DNA from: Seminavis robusta
Lineage: Eukaryota; Bacillariophyta; Bacillariophyceae; Naviculales; Naviculaceae
Direction of reading: 5' to 3'
Length of the DNA: 36,586 bases
NCBI GenBank assembly: GCA_903772945.1
Contig: CAICTM010001124.1
Coordinates: 1 to 36,586, forward strand
The position numbers and the translations under genes were made by a program. Positions 19,202 to 29,933 of the stretch are shown piece after piece (the first letter of the stretch is position 1; every line of letters starts with the position of its first letter). A model generated the notes under the pieces. That model searched no databases. It was not told where the DNA came from and saw only the letters and a list, made by a program, of their open reading frames with translations.

Positions 19202-22200
19202 TCAATCAAGCACAATGACCTCTGGGTCGTCTCCTCCTGAATAGGGCCATGATGACTTCTGAGCTCGAGTGCTTCGCTTATTGCTATGTCGTCCCAGCTG
19301 CTGTTGCTGGTCTCTGTAAAGAGATGCTGCTTGCATTACATTACCATGGCTCTCGCCCAACAAAAGCTCCGCCACGGAGTTTTCCAAGCTGTGTTCACCG
19401 GTCAACTCACGGAGCTGGGATTTCAAGTCGAAGGAGCCACCACCGTCATTGTGTGAGTTGTTAGGTTGGTCATGCTGGGAACCATCAGCTCCATGCTGGT
19501 AGGATGGATCGCATTGAGGATGATTGTAGGCTTCCTCTGATCCTAAATCCTCGCCAAGCAGCGCAGCAAAGTTGGTCCGCTCTGCCCAGGAATCGGCATG
19601 CTGATTTGCGAGCGGTTGTGTGGGTTCTTTGTAGCCATCCAACGTGTCAAAGCCCGTTCGTCGGGCCCAAGAATCTTGAGCAGCCGCGGTGGATTTTTGC
19701 AGAGAAGCGTACCGAAGTGGTTTGGAGGGTTTGCGTCCACGACGCCGTGAATTACTCACCGCCAATGGTGCAAAAGGAGATGCACTTGTAGATTCCCGTT
19801 TGTGTGCGCTCGGTTTTCTTTCTGAATGGGCTCCTAGTTGATGGAATCTTTCGCGAGCCTCCTGGGCACGACCAATGCCTTCTCCCATCTTTCCAGAAAG
19901 GTCCTTGAACGACAAACCGGAAGTCGAGAGTTTTGTACCATCAGCCAGAATAACGGCTGCGTTTTTCATCTTTCGTAAATTGATGTGGTGCATGACATCG
20001 TCGATAGTAAATTGAACGTCATGATAGGCAACATCGACCTCTCGTTTCTGCCCCAAGCGAAAGCAACGATCCTCACACTGCTCCCTGCGGGGTTCAGTAG
20101 AGTGTAAAAGGAAAAGAGTGAGCCCGACTGTTTGTCGTAGCGACCTGGCCAGTGGTAGTAGCTGTGCTTACATCACCATTGGATTCCCTTTGTGGTATGT
20201 TGAATGACGAAGCAAATAGATCATCGTTGGAAACACGAGGCTGAGACGAGCCGACATACATGTATGTACGAGGAGGCCACTTACAGAATCGGTCAACAAA
20301 CCAAACATGATTGGCCACAACAAGATTAAGTCCTGTCCCACCTGTTTGTACCGTCATCAAAAGAACTCGGCATGAATCGTCTAGTTTGAACCTGTTCAAT
20401 TCCTTCTCGCGCTCGTCAGCTTTGATATCACCATCAAATCGTGCAACTTGGACTTGCATCTCCGCAAACATGGCCTCCAGCAGATCTAGGGTTCCTTTGA
20501 AGAAAGATGCAATCAGCACTTTCTCCTTTCGGGGAAGCTTTGACTTGAAGTCGGATAGGACGCTGTCCAGCTTCGCGGTGGTCCGGAATCCACCAAAAGT
20601 TTCCTTGCAATAGAGCTTTCGTGTCATTTGCCCCCCTTCAGTTTGCCCAGACCCACTGACACCTTCAGCGCTTTTCATATAATCAAGTCTGCCAAATAGG
20701 TTGACACACCGTGGGCAGCCTGATCCTGATTCTTCTAGTTCATCAAGGCATGACTCGCATGCGAAATGGCGAACGCCTCGCGCAGCCAGCTGGCAAAATC
20801 CGGTGGGTATTGGAACGATGGGCCCTCGACCTTTTTGGGTTTTGAACTTGGTGGGCATAGCTCCTTCTTCTTCGGCTTCAGAGTCGTCTTCAACGTTCCA
20901 ATTGTCGTTGCTTCCCACTGTCTTGTCATCCTCGAACAGGTCGTCATCATCCTCGGCACCGAGCTCGATACCGGTATCCGAGTTCCGATTACGCCGGCAT
21001 CGTAGCTGCACTTTTCGTTTACAACAAACGCAGAGATTTGGTTTCTCTAAACTTGACCGAACAGACTTCATATTGCAACGGGAGGGCGAAAAGAACACAG
21101 TGATTTCTCGCCCGCCTCCCGGTAGAATAGGGTGGATCAATGCCATCCGACAACAAGCAGCCGTCCGAAGCATTACCTCCAAACTTTGCTGGAAAAGTCG
21201 AGTGTTACCAGTGCCGCCGCTGTCGAGTGCTTTGAGCCTTCCAAATGCAGCTTGCAGCTTCTGTTCGTATTCCTCGTAGCTTCGTTTTGCATCAGACAAA
21301 CAAAGTGTGATAAGATGGCGAGGCAGCTGAATTCGTTTTCACCGTTTTGTCGACTTACACTTTTAGTTCAACAGGACACGACGAAACACGGACCTTTCGT
21401 ACTGCTTTCCCCGGGAGCTTGTCCGCAATAACGTCCTTGTCTCTCCGAAGCAACCGCGTAGAGCTCCATTCAGCGACTGCCTGTGCTACTCTGCGTGAAT
21501 CCCCATTTTCGGTGGCTCTCTTCCACCACTTTTCAGCAGCCCAATGTTCGGTTGGGTTTATGAAGGTCATGAGAGAAGCAATGTCCTGACAAGAGTTGTT
21601 GTATGGAGTACCAGTCATTGGCAACATGCGCTCCGTATGGAGTCCTAACAAAGCAGCAGCCATACCCCAAAGAGTCTTGAGGCTCTTCAGAAAGTGCTGA
21701 AAACCCCCACCAATGATTGTCAGAAAGGCGCGAGCACTACGGTACTTGCGAGCATGGGTAGAAGAGTTCATGGTCTACTTACAGCTTCATCAATTACAAC
21801 CGTACGAAACATAGCGCTTGAATTGGTCCGACATTCCCGGGCCAGGTGCTTGACAATGCATTCATTGATCGTGGTTCGCTCATGCTTTGCAATGTATCTG
21901 TTCTTTTCCTTCCCTTTACTGGCTCGGTATTGATTCTTCAACACTGCCAGTAATTCGCTTCGGGCGTTAGGATACAACGGGGACCTCGAAGGCTCAATCG
22001 AAACATCAGGTTTGATACTTTGGAACGTCCAGCGGGCCTCTGTCTGAAAATCATACCTGTTACAAAGAACGTAGATGTCACCGCTAATCGGTTGGCCTTG
22101 CTTTGTCTTGAACCTATAGATCTTGTTCGGATCGATTCCGGCCAGAATTAGATGCTCATGCCATTGGCTCAATACGCTTTCGTTGGGACTGCATATGAGC

Positions 22201-22853
22201 GTCGGCTTTCTAGGTTTTCCTTGCGACGCGGCGATACGGTTGCGAAGGAGACAAGCCAACACCGCCTGAATTGTCTTCCCCAAGCCCATTACCTGCCCCC
22301 CACGAAGACAAATCCAGTGAGATGACGCTTTTCCAGAACCTCTTGTAGGTGTGAAAACGGATGATCAAGACACATGTCAGGCTCCACTCACATCAGCAAC
22401 GAGCAGTCCTTTCTCGGCCAGGTCTCGTGGCTTGGCATTCGCCAAAGAATTCATTGTCGCCCATCTGGTATCTGCCTGGACACGTGGGAAGTCTTCCTGG
22501 ACTCCTGCCACCATACGAACTGCTTTGAACTGATGTTCGTGTAGAACAAAGTTGCAACCAAGCTCCCAAAACAGCATCTGCAGATTCTTATCTTCGTTTC
22601 GCTCGATCGCCCTGAGCACCTCGTGCTGTTGCGGATGAGTCAATGGTGGAAGTTTACGAACATTGGAATCGATTTCTTCGATGGAGGAGGAGGACGACGA
22701 CAAGGAAGATGCTGCTGGTTGATATGTTTTGAATTTTTTGGGCTGCTGTTGCGTGGGAAGAACTACAACGTCGTCATCATCGTCCATCAGATAGTCGAGA
22801 CCGTCGCTGAAAGAGTCGTCGCGAATGGATCGTTTGTTCAAGCATCTTGACAT
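19202..22853 (-). CDS. SNF2-family ATPase with interrupted RING finger (Rad5/Rad16-like)
   Basis: The predicted protein is 1067 residues from six exons: 22853-22392, 22292-21783, 21696-21359, 21279-20285, 20187-20172 and 20084-19202. Introns are 99, 86, 79, 97 and 87 nt. Helicase motifs in order: I DVMGLGKT (K160), II VIDEAH (split by intron 2), III MTGTPYNN (352), V GGTGLNL (750) and VI EDRCFRLGQ (778-786). A RING-like set of cysteines lies between the lobes, CVCC (520-523) and HFACESCL...CPRC (608-628), parted by an acidic Asp/Glu insert, as in Rad5/Rad16/HLTF proteins that join DNA translocation to ubiquitin transfer. The C-terminal 280 residues are polar and lack known motifs. The exon 3/4 junction has an alternative with a 34-nt intron; the chosen one keeps the family's 20-residue spacing from LPGK to the conserved Tyr. 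Likely nuclear: chromatin or DNA repair. Confidence 0.9.
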
Positions 22854-23401
22854 GGTAGGTGGACTCCAGCTGCTCCTTTCTCTTTCTCAGTTGCATCCAA
22901 AACTCCTAAACTGCATGCGGCGATATCCTTGATCGAAGATTGTCGTAACGTGACGACGTTCCGTTGTGCGTGTCTCTCGTCAAATTGCAGCCAACGCACT
23001 TCCGTGTGGGACTAAAATCTTATTGCACCTCGACTGTTACCGTTACTCTATTGAGCGTGAGAGCCGTTCAGATCATCGTAGCTACCACGTTGAGGCAATC
23101 TGCAATCTGTTTTGACTTGGATAGACTGATCTTTGCAGTGCAGTCTCTATCCCAAATATTAGTCTGGGCGTACAGAACGAGTCCTACATGTAGTTTCGGT
23201 GCGTTTGAAGGTGAAGGCGAGCAACGTCCTTGCATTGTTGGATGGTGGAAGATATAGACAAATTTATTGTAGGTCATGTATAGAGCTACCGGTACATGGA
23301 TACCGAGACGAGCCCAATAGCAGTGGATACGGGAAAATTTCCGTGCAGGGCTTTCCAAAGTGTTTCTGCCAATGTTGTTAAAAAAGGCAACCGTCATTTG
23401 T
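22854..23401. other. Upstream region of the SNF2 gene
   Basis: This 548-bp stretch lies between the SNF2 start (-) and the stop of the next minus-strand gene. It should hold the SNF2 promoter. Frames crossing it have no family support. Confidence 0.45.
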
Positions 23402-24634
23402 CTACGGCGTTGGTGGCATCCATCTCCTTTGTCGCTTAGTCCTTCGATCAGGACGCACTTTCTTTTGAATTGAAGCTTCCATGGCTTGAGACACTTCTCT
23501 GTGAGCCCTTTCTTTCTCGTCGTAGGCTCTACGGGCAAGAGCCAAGGCTTCCTCGGCCTTTTGGACTTCGCTCTTGCTCGCCGCCATGGCGCTTTGTGAA
23601 GCTTTCCATGTATCATAGACACGGAGAACATCAGCTCTCTCAGCCGGAGAGGTTTTGTTTGACAAAAGAACCTGTATTATTGGTACCGTGTGTTTTTGAG
23701 GATCCATGCTGATTGCTGCTGGCGCTCGAGCCTTTTGGCCCTCACCTTCTCCGACTTCAGTGATCGAAACAGAAGCATTGCCAGGCAGGCACCTCGGCTG
23801 CACGCGTCCCGATGGAGGGCTGACAATGTTTGGTGATTTGCTCGAAGATTGACCAGTTTCCACCAGAGGGGAAACTGTTACCGAGTCAAGGGGTCTTTTT
23901 CGGGTAATTTGTGGCGATGCAGATGGGTATGGGGTAGCATCCACCGCGGCCGCTGGCCTGTGTCGAACTACAGTGAGTGACCCATATTCTTTTTCTGCTT
24001 GACTTGGTGGCGGCATCTTAAAAAATGAGACTTCCGGGGTACTGGCGTTCTGAAGCGATGGAAGAGCAACAGTTGGCTGTTGTTGGCTGGACTTTGTCGC
24101 CTCGCCACATTGCTTGTCTGCGGGTAGCGATGGGTCGCCTCTGACTCGTTTCTGGAGTGTCTGCTGATGTTCCCTCTTGTTGATTGTCGTCGGCCAGTTC
24201 AAGGCTTCATGCTGTTTGCTCAAAAATTTGCATGATCGTGGAGTTCCCTTGACTTCTTCCCATTCTTCAACCCACGAGACTTTCCCATTTACAACCCTTG
24301 ATTTTCGTTCCCAGTGTTCCCAATTTCCCCCTGGTTTGTAGTCTGACGCTACAAGCACTTCTCTCGCTTCATTGAGTTGTTTTACTGGAAGTGATCCAGG
24401 AATTTCAGTAGCTTCTTTCACCATCGAGCGCTTTCCACGGGATGTTCGTGGTCTTGGTTGTGGTTGCCGTGCTAGAACGCGGCGTTTCTGCTTTTTCTTG
24501 GAGCCGCCATCCTTTGACGTCGAGGGCATGACAAGATGTCCCTGGGTTCCGTTATCCCATGATTCTACTTCATGGTTGTTTTGCTGATGTATTCTTTTTA
24601 CTTTAGGCTCTACTGGTTGTGTGATGTTGCCCAT
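23402..24634 (-). CDS. Hypothetical basic, probably nuclear protein
   Basis: I do not recognise this 410-residue protein. It is intronless and starts at the ATG at 24634. Most of it is low-complexity and polar (Ser, Pro, Gln, Lys). A basic cluster near residues 46-53 (KKKQKRRV) and another at the C-terminus (KKVRPDRRTKRQRR) look like nuclear localisation signals. A more ordered block at about 85-140 contains GGNWEHWERKSRVVNGK and WVEEWEEVKGTPRSC, and may be a small domain. Residues about 345-395 (SEVQKAEEALALARRAYDEK) should form a coiled coil. The long open frame and consistent protein character make it a likely real gene; function unknown. Confidence 0.6.
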   Translation of the reverse strand: MGNITQPVEPKVKRIHQQNNHEVESWDNGTQGHLVMPSTSKDGGSKKKQKRRVLARQPQPRPRTSRGKRSMVKEATEIPGSLPVKQLNEAREVLVASDYKPGGNWEHWERKSRVVNGKVSWVEEWEEVKGTPRSCKFLSKQHEALNWPTTINKREHQQTLQKRVRGDPSLPADKQCGEATKSSQQQPTVALPSLQNASTPEVSFFKMPPPSQAEKEYGSLTVVRHRPAAAVDATPYPSASPQITRKRPLDSVTVSPLVETGQSSSKSPNIVSPPSGRVQPRCLPGNASVSITEVGEGEGQKARAPAAISMDPQKHTVPIIQVLLSNKTSPAERADVLRVYDTWKASQSAMAASKSEVQKAEEALALARRAYDEKERAHREVSQAMEASIQKKVRPDRRTKRQRRWMPPTP

Positions 24635-25190
24635 GGTGCGGTGGTGGTTGCTTCATCCGCATTTTCTTGTCCTCTGCGCTCTTGACCATGCTGAAATCGC
24701 TGATGGCAACGCAGTGGTCGCCAACGGGAGTGATTTTTCATCTGGGACTGGCTGGCGTGAACTTGCTGCAGGCAGTCGAGTCGTGTGTCACTCCCACAGA
24801 CAGGCCCTTGCGGCTAAACTCTTCCTCACAAAACCTCCGATGCCACAGCCACCTACCAGGTACAGTCGTACCATACCGTCCAAACAGTATCGTACTGCAG
24901 GGCATGCTACTGCCTCCCACAAGCTGGTTGTAGGTAGTAGCTGGCTATCTAGTTCGAACTAACAAAGGCTACTAGCTAGCTGGGGTTGGGCCACTCAACG
25001 GCCAAACTAATTGTCTGTTTCTCTACTAGCAAGCTACGGTAGCTAGCAGAGTTATCTGGGAGATGATGAACGTAAATGTATGTATTGATGAATTTTTAAT
25101 TAAGGTGGTATGTACGGGTGCATATTATGTTCGTCTTTGTACAAGAATGGTGGCCCATTCGATTGAATTTCTTCGTAGAGTAGTGTTTCA
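24635..25190. other. Upstream region of the basic protein gene
   Basis: This 556-bp stretch lies between two minus-strand genes. It has several CTAGCTAGC/GCTACGGTAGC palindromes at 24969-25050. No gene is supported. Confidence 0.45.
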
Positions 25191-26051
25191 TCAAGCCACG
25201 CAAGCCATGGCTGTAACTTCCACCATGAATTCATTCATCAGAAAGGCTTGCATCAAGTTGGACACTTGTGCTGCCTTTTCTTGGCCGAGAGTTTGCCTCC
25301 GATGAATATCCATAATCATGACCTTTTGTTCTTTGAGCATATCCCGGGCATAGTCTCGATTCTTCAGGGCCATGTGAATGGTAGCCTGGTTGTTCCAAGA
25401 CGCCAATAGGTACACTTGTAGCCGTTCCCAGTAGGCTTCTGGAGTGCTGGGTGTACAGTGTTGGAGCAAGATTGTCTTGAAGGTTTGAAAGGCCAAATCA
25501 TAGAGCAAGACCGAGTTTTGCAAGGTGGTCAAGTCCCCCGTGCGCACTCCCAAGCAATGATTGGCCAAGGATACATTGAACTGCAGTGCTGCCCGACAAA
25601 ACAATGGATGATCATTGGACGAAAATTCGACTGGCTTGTGGTAAACAAAGAGTTGTTCCTTGGATAAGAGCGGTGCTCCCATGTGTGGATCCCAAAAGGA
25701 AAAGTTATTTGAAGTGAAGGCATGATGGGAAGTGGATGGACTGGAACGACAAGAGAAGGGGGCCGTATTGCTGCTGGCAGAACTGGAGTTGGAAGTCGAA
25801 GTCGAAGAATTGGCGTTGGCACTGGAATCATTCGCTCTTGGTTCCACGGCTATCGTGGAGAACACGGCTTGTTGTTGTAGCCGTTCTGCCAGCCCATTGC
25901 CTGACAGTTGCTGTTCCAGTATTGCAAAGCTCGTGGCAAACGACAGCAAAGTCTCCTGCAAATCACCTCCTTCCATCAAGAGCTTTACGCCTTTGTCATT
26001 CAAGGCCACCAGGTCGCCTTCCAAGATATCCATGGCAGGAGCTGTTGCCAT
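25191..26051 (-). CDS. Hypothetical protein, helical (TPR-like) C-terminal half
   Basis: The function is not known. The protein is 286 residues from the first in-frame ATG at 26051. The N-terminal block (about 5-60, MDILEGDLVALNDKGVKLLM) is helical: 'NxxGvxlL..g....a...f..Al' resembles the opening of TPR-like proteins frequent in diatoms. Residues about 70-120 are a Ser/Asn/Thr-rich linker. The C-terminal half (about 130-280) has helices such as RAALQFNVSLANHCLGVRTG, LYDLAFQTFKTILLQ and LLASWNNQATIHMALKNRDY that pack like TPR helices and end in FLMNEFMVEVTAMACVA. Such proteins are probably scaffolds. There is no signal peptide or membrane helix. Confidence 0.65.
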   Translation of the reverse strand: MATAPAMDILEGDLVALNDKGVKLLMEGGDLQETLLSFATSFAILEQQLSGNGLAERLQQQAVFSTIAVEPRANDSSANANSSTSTSNSSSASSNTAPFSCRSSPSTSHHAFTSNNFSFWDPHMGAPLLSKEQLFVYHKPVEFSSNDHPLFCRAALQFNVSLANHCLGVRTGDLTTLQNSVLLYDLAFQTFKTILLQHCTPSTPEAYWERLQVYLLASWNNQATIHMALKNRDYARDMLKEQKVMIMDIHRRQTLGQEKAAQVSNLMQAFLMNEFMVEVTAMACVA

Positions 26052-29042
26052 GTTGTCTCTTTTGGTTGACAGTGAAAGATAGTAGAAGCGTTGAGGTTGT
26101 GCAGTACAGTAGTAGTACTGTGGATAGCGAGCTTGTTGCAACAGGTAGGTAGAGTTGCAGTTTGCAGTTTGCAGTTTGGAGAGAGAATCGTACGGTAGGT
26201 TCGAGAGAAGGAGGCCTCGAATTCAGAGCTATGGTGGCGCTTCGCAAAAGCCGAAGGGAGAATAATTAAAAAGTGTGAGACAGGAACTTCCTCGTCGTGC
26301 TGTTTGTCGGTGCCAGGTACATGTACATGTTGTATGTGCTAGTACATGTACCGGTCCAACATTGGTGCGTTTGCTCCCAAGCAGTCAGTCGTTCGCGAAG
26401 ACAGCTTTATTATCAAGGTAGATGTGGTAAAATAACCATTGATTCATTTTGTTTTTAAGAGAAAGATTAACTCTTTATTTACCTGAACTACCGTATTGAA
26501 ATTGAAGCTCTCTTCCGAGTGCATCAAGGAGCTACGGCTGTGTCAAGGTCTGTCGTTGTTTCTTTGTCCTTTGACAGATTTGCTTTGCAAATCCAGTCGC
26601 CGTACCAGCTGGTACCTAACTCACACAGTCCCCTTAGAATGGACATAAGAGCCACAAAAGTCTCTCTTGAGTTCTCTTGAAGATGTGGCAGCTTGATGAA
26701 CAATTGGTTGTAATGAGAACTTTCCAAGGTGACCATGAAGAAGAACCTTCCCGAAGGCAGGCATGCAGTAATCGTACTTTTTAGGCTTCCGTAGTTGGAG
26801 CATGGTTTGACAAGCAATGAAGCAAATGTATGTGTGCTCTTCGATGCATCCAAGATCAATATTATACACGTCTTAACGCTAATATTTGGGAATCCTCAAA
26901 AACCATGACAGGCCTCTGCTCTTACTGTTGCAAGATAGATGAGTGACTGTTGCACATTAATCCATGGAACCAGGCCGCCGTTCTTCGAAAACAGCCACGC
27001 TGAAAAGATTCTTTATGTCAAGGCAACGCATCATAATTGAGTGCTTCCCACTCACAACCTTCTTTCTATCAAACATTATTATGACCTCCAAAAAATCGGG
27101 ACTGGTAAGATTGTGTCTGAGGCATGTGGGCAACTATTTTTTTTTGTCCTACTGGAAGCTCACACGAAATTGCTACACCTACATGTGCATTCTAGCATGT
27201 GCAGGTTGTTTTCAGCTGGCACAGCTGCTGGCACCCAACAACAGTTCCATCAACCCAGCACTCCAGCCTCCATAGGGATAGAAGGGATCTGAACATAAGA
27301 TATTCCTGTTGACTTGCATTAAAATATCCCCCCACCACACCGTTACTTCATCACCAGTTGTGCATTGAAATGAAGAGTGAAGAGTTGAAGAAATCGTACT
27401 TTTGGCAAGTGAAAAGTCGAGAAGTCAACTGTGGTACTCTTCTTCTCGAACAGCTCGCCGACCGCTGACTTGTCAATTAATTAATAACTTCTCCAAATCC
27501 TCAAACGGTACTGTGTGGGCTGTACGCACAGTGGGCTTTGATTTTCTCGAGGCTGCATGGATGCAGCATGCAGGATGCAGGAGCTGGCACTTGTGCCGAC
27601 TGTGTTGTTGGTCTTCAAGAGCAGCAGATAGCCTATCATTTCCACTGCAACTTGCCTTGTTGTCCGCCACGTTCCCAAGCGTCCACCTTTGAGAAAGAAA
27701 TATTATGATGGATAGCCCGAGGCTGTTGAAAGTTGCATGAGCGAAACATGTGGTTGCCGATGACAATCTGATGGTGAAATTAAAAAAACGTCTACTACTC
27801 TCTGCCCTACGGTAGCACCAAGGCTATGTTCCGGAGTGTCTTGGCTGCTTGATTGCCTGTCTAGCTAGCTACGGTAGACTAGTCTACCTAGCCAGATTCG
27901 ATTCACCACACCTTTTGTTGATGCAAACTGTTTTTTACGGCGAATGAATCGAATCGAATGGGTTGAAGGTTGAAGGAGTGCAGAAAGAAGCTTGAATGTC
28001 CCTGATGCCCATAGCAGCACAAGCGTCCATACAAGTCTTTCCAATTCTCAGTAGCCGAGTAGCAGTGCGGATGTGGCCAACAATTAATTGTTCATCAGTG
28101 AGGCTTTTCACCATGGTGCTCTTCTTTTCTCTTATCCAGTCGAACTCGAAGAACCCGACAACCGATCCAGGAAATATCCACGTCTGCAAAAGATACACTG
28201 ACGTCAGCTTCCATCGGCCCAAAACCTCAACAACTCGGTGAGAGTACGACTACTGCTCATGTAGTAGCTCTTATAAATGAGGACCACACTCTGCTTGTGG
28301 ATCCTTTGCCGTACCGGTACGAAAGCTTTGCATGCAGCATGTTGGACCTCCTTGCCAGCGTTGAGAGGGACTACACGCTCATTCAAACGCTGGGGCTTCG
28401 AATGATGGTGATTATCAGCCTGGCTGTCGGGAAAGCCTGCGGGCGCTGTCTCTCGGTGCGACCTCCATGACCTCGAGGAATTGGGGGAAGATGAAGGAAA
28501 TACAACAACAGAACCAATGCAAGGAGTGCTACCAGACGATGAGCTCAATAAGCAATAATTTGCACAATCAGACAAAGGGAGCAAAGCAAAGAGGATAGCT
28601 CAGCCCGGAAAAAATCAGTGCTCTTGTCACTAGATCATGTCAAGGACCCTTTAAAACATTCAACATGGCACAGACGGAAACAATTAGGCAGATTAGGCAC
28701 GTGAGTTCCTCTCAAGAAAACTACATCCAACTATTCCAGGCAATAGCAACTAGCAGAAAGAAGCTGCTTAAACCTGCAGAGGTAAGAGTTTGGTAGCCAC
28801 TTCGGGCTGGTGTTCTCCCGTGGAGGAGTCTGCACGCGAATGCTCTATGATGTTTTGGGAAGGCCGGGACTATGCATTTAAAAGGGGCTATGCTGGCAGC
28901 ATCAGTACAAGCTGCCGGTGCTCTATCAAGCTCCCTGGCTTGGTGAAAAAGCAAACTGGCTATTTTTTAAAGGATCTACAGGAATAGCTTTAAAAAAAAA
29001 GTCGCCCCAACTGGTCCTAGAGCCACTTTCCTGTTGGTGATG
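26052..29042. other. 3-kb region without a supported gene
   Basis: This is the longest gap in the window. Features seen: three CAGTTTG units at about 26156-26178, an 11-bp inverted repeat (GGTACATGTAC at 26316-26326 and its complement at 26342-26352), a T run near 27138, a 16-bp perfect palindrome at 27873-27888 beside CTAGCTAGCT, and a short GAATC tract at 27946-27957. Small frames near 26524-26859 (-), 26964-27275 (+) and 28671-28790 (+, ending in GTAAGA) are possible exons but none has a recognisable family. A weak candidate on the minus strand is listed separately. Confidence 0.5.
27935..28114 (-). CDS. Possible small protein or 3' exon
   Basis: A frame from ATG 28114 encodes 59 residues (MVKSLTDEQLIVGHIRTATR...). 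In the same frame the open sequence continues upstream to about 28186, where a CTTTTGCAG reads as a splice acceptor, so this may be the last exon of a spliced gene. No family is recognised and no convincing upstream exon was found. The amino acid make-up (RLLRIGKTCMDACAAMGIRD) looks protein-like, but it could be chance. Confidence 0.2.
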   Translation of the reverse strand: MVKSLTDEQLIVGHIRTATRLLRIGKTCMDACAAMGIRDIQASFCTPSTFNPFDSIHSP

Positions 29043-29933
29043 TCACACGATAGACTCTGGGCGGTAACCCTGCTCCTGCTTCAATACCAGCAATCGCTTG
29101 CAATGCTTTTTGTGTAACGGCCAGTGCTCGACTTGGTGCTCCTTGCAGCAGTAACGCGCCACTCTACATCTACTGCACGGACGAGGCTTTTCCTCCACCC
29201 CGGACCCTTCACATAGAGCACAAGTCTCTGCTTTATAAGGAGCTAAGTCGGGATCCTTTGCAAGTGCAGCGTAAAATCTCGTTTTTCGATTTGTGTTCAT
29301 TCCTGCGGATGTCGGGCACATTCTTAGTTCCTCTTCCGTTTGGAGGCGAACGATTTTCGGTTCCAAGAAGGTGTCAGGGCAGTTAGTTGGCACTAGTTCC
29401 ATGATTTTCCAGCACACCAGCACTGGGAAAGATACCCCCGGCATCGCTCCTCTCCGCATCGTCGAACGTTGACAAGCAAAAGCTGGACCAAAGAACGTTT
29501 CTTCCATATCTTCTAAGCTTCTCGGCCTCACGGTGAAAGGTTCTCGCGAACGGTTTGTGTCAATGATAGACAAACAAACTTTACGAATTCGATTCATACT
29601 TTGGAAGTACAGGAAACAAACTTGGCGTGATGTTTGCGGTCCAAACATTTGACGAAGATTCAAGTTGACCTGTGTGTCTGAACGGGACAGGATATACTTG
29701 TAGAATTGAGCGATTCCACGAATTAGTCCTAACAGCGACATTTGGAGTGACCGCGGCATTTCCACAATTGGATTTCGCTTAAAGTTATTCAATAGATCCT
29801 GTAAAGGTTTTTGGATGGAGACTTCAAAGCGTTGTTTGAATGTCTCCGCAGTCATTGAGCGAAAGTCCCATTCTGCTACTTTGACCGTCACGCCGCTGAA
29901 ACTATCTGTTAATGTGACAACATTTTCCTCCAT
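29043..29933 (-). CDS. MYND-type zinc finger protein
   Basis: This intronless 296-residue protein starts at ATG 29933. The C-terminus (about 239-282) is a MYND finger: CALC, then CSRCRVARYCCKEHQVEHW and HKKHC, giving the CxxC-CxxC-CxxxC-HxxxC ligand pattern for two zinc ions. MYND domains bind proline-rich peptides. The N-terminal 235 residues are helical with no named domain (for example LQDLLNNFKRNPIVEMPRSL and RQMFGPQTSRQVCFLYFQSM). There is no SET domain, so it is not an SMYD-type methyltransferase. MYND proteins are expanded in diatoms; another lies at 34738-36481 in this window. Confidence 0.8.
   Translation of the reverse strand: MEENVVTLTDSFSGVTVKVAEWDFRSMTAETFKQRFEVSIQKPLQDLLNNFKRNPIVEMPRSLQMSLLGLIRGIAQFYKYILSRSDTQVNLNLRQMFGPQTSRQVCFLYFQSMNRIRKVCLSIIDTNRSREPFTVRPRSLEDMEETFFGPAFACQRSTMRRGAMPGVSFPVLVCWKIMELVPTNCPDTFLEPKIVRLQTEEELRMCPTSAGMNTNRKTRFYAALAKDPDLAPYKAETCALCEGSGVEEKPRPCSRCRVARYCCKEHQVEHWPLHKKHCKRLLVLKQEQGYRPESIV

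Noticed and set aside
23068..23631. 187-codon open frame on the minus strand
   Set aside because: It overlaps the 3' end of the basic protein gene in another frame, and its residues there are an out-of-frame shadow (Arg/Lys/Trp-rich). No motif was found.
28204..28584. 126-codon minus-strand frame
   Set aside because: No recognisable domain, Ser/Pro/His-rich, and no splice link to the candidate exon downstream could be made in frame.
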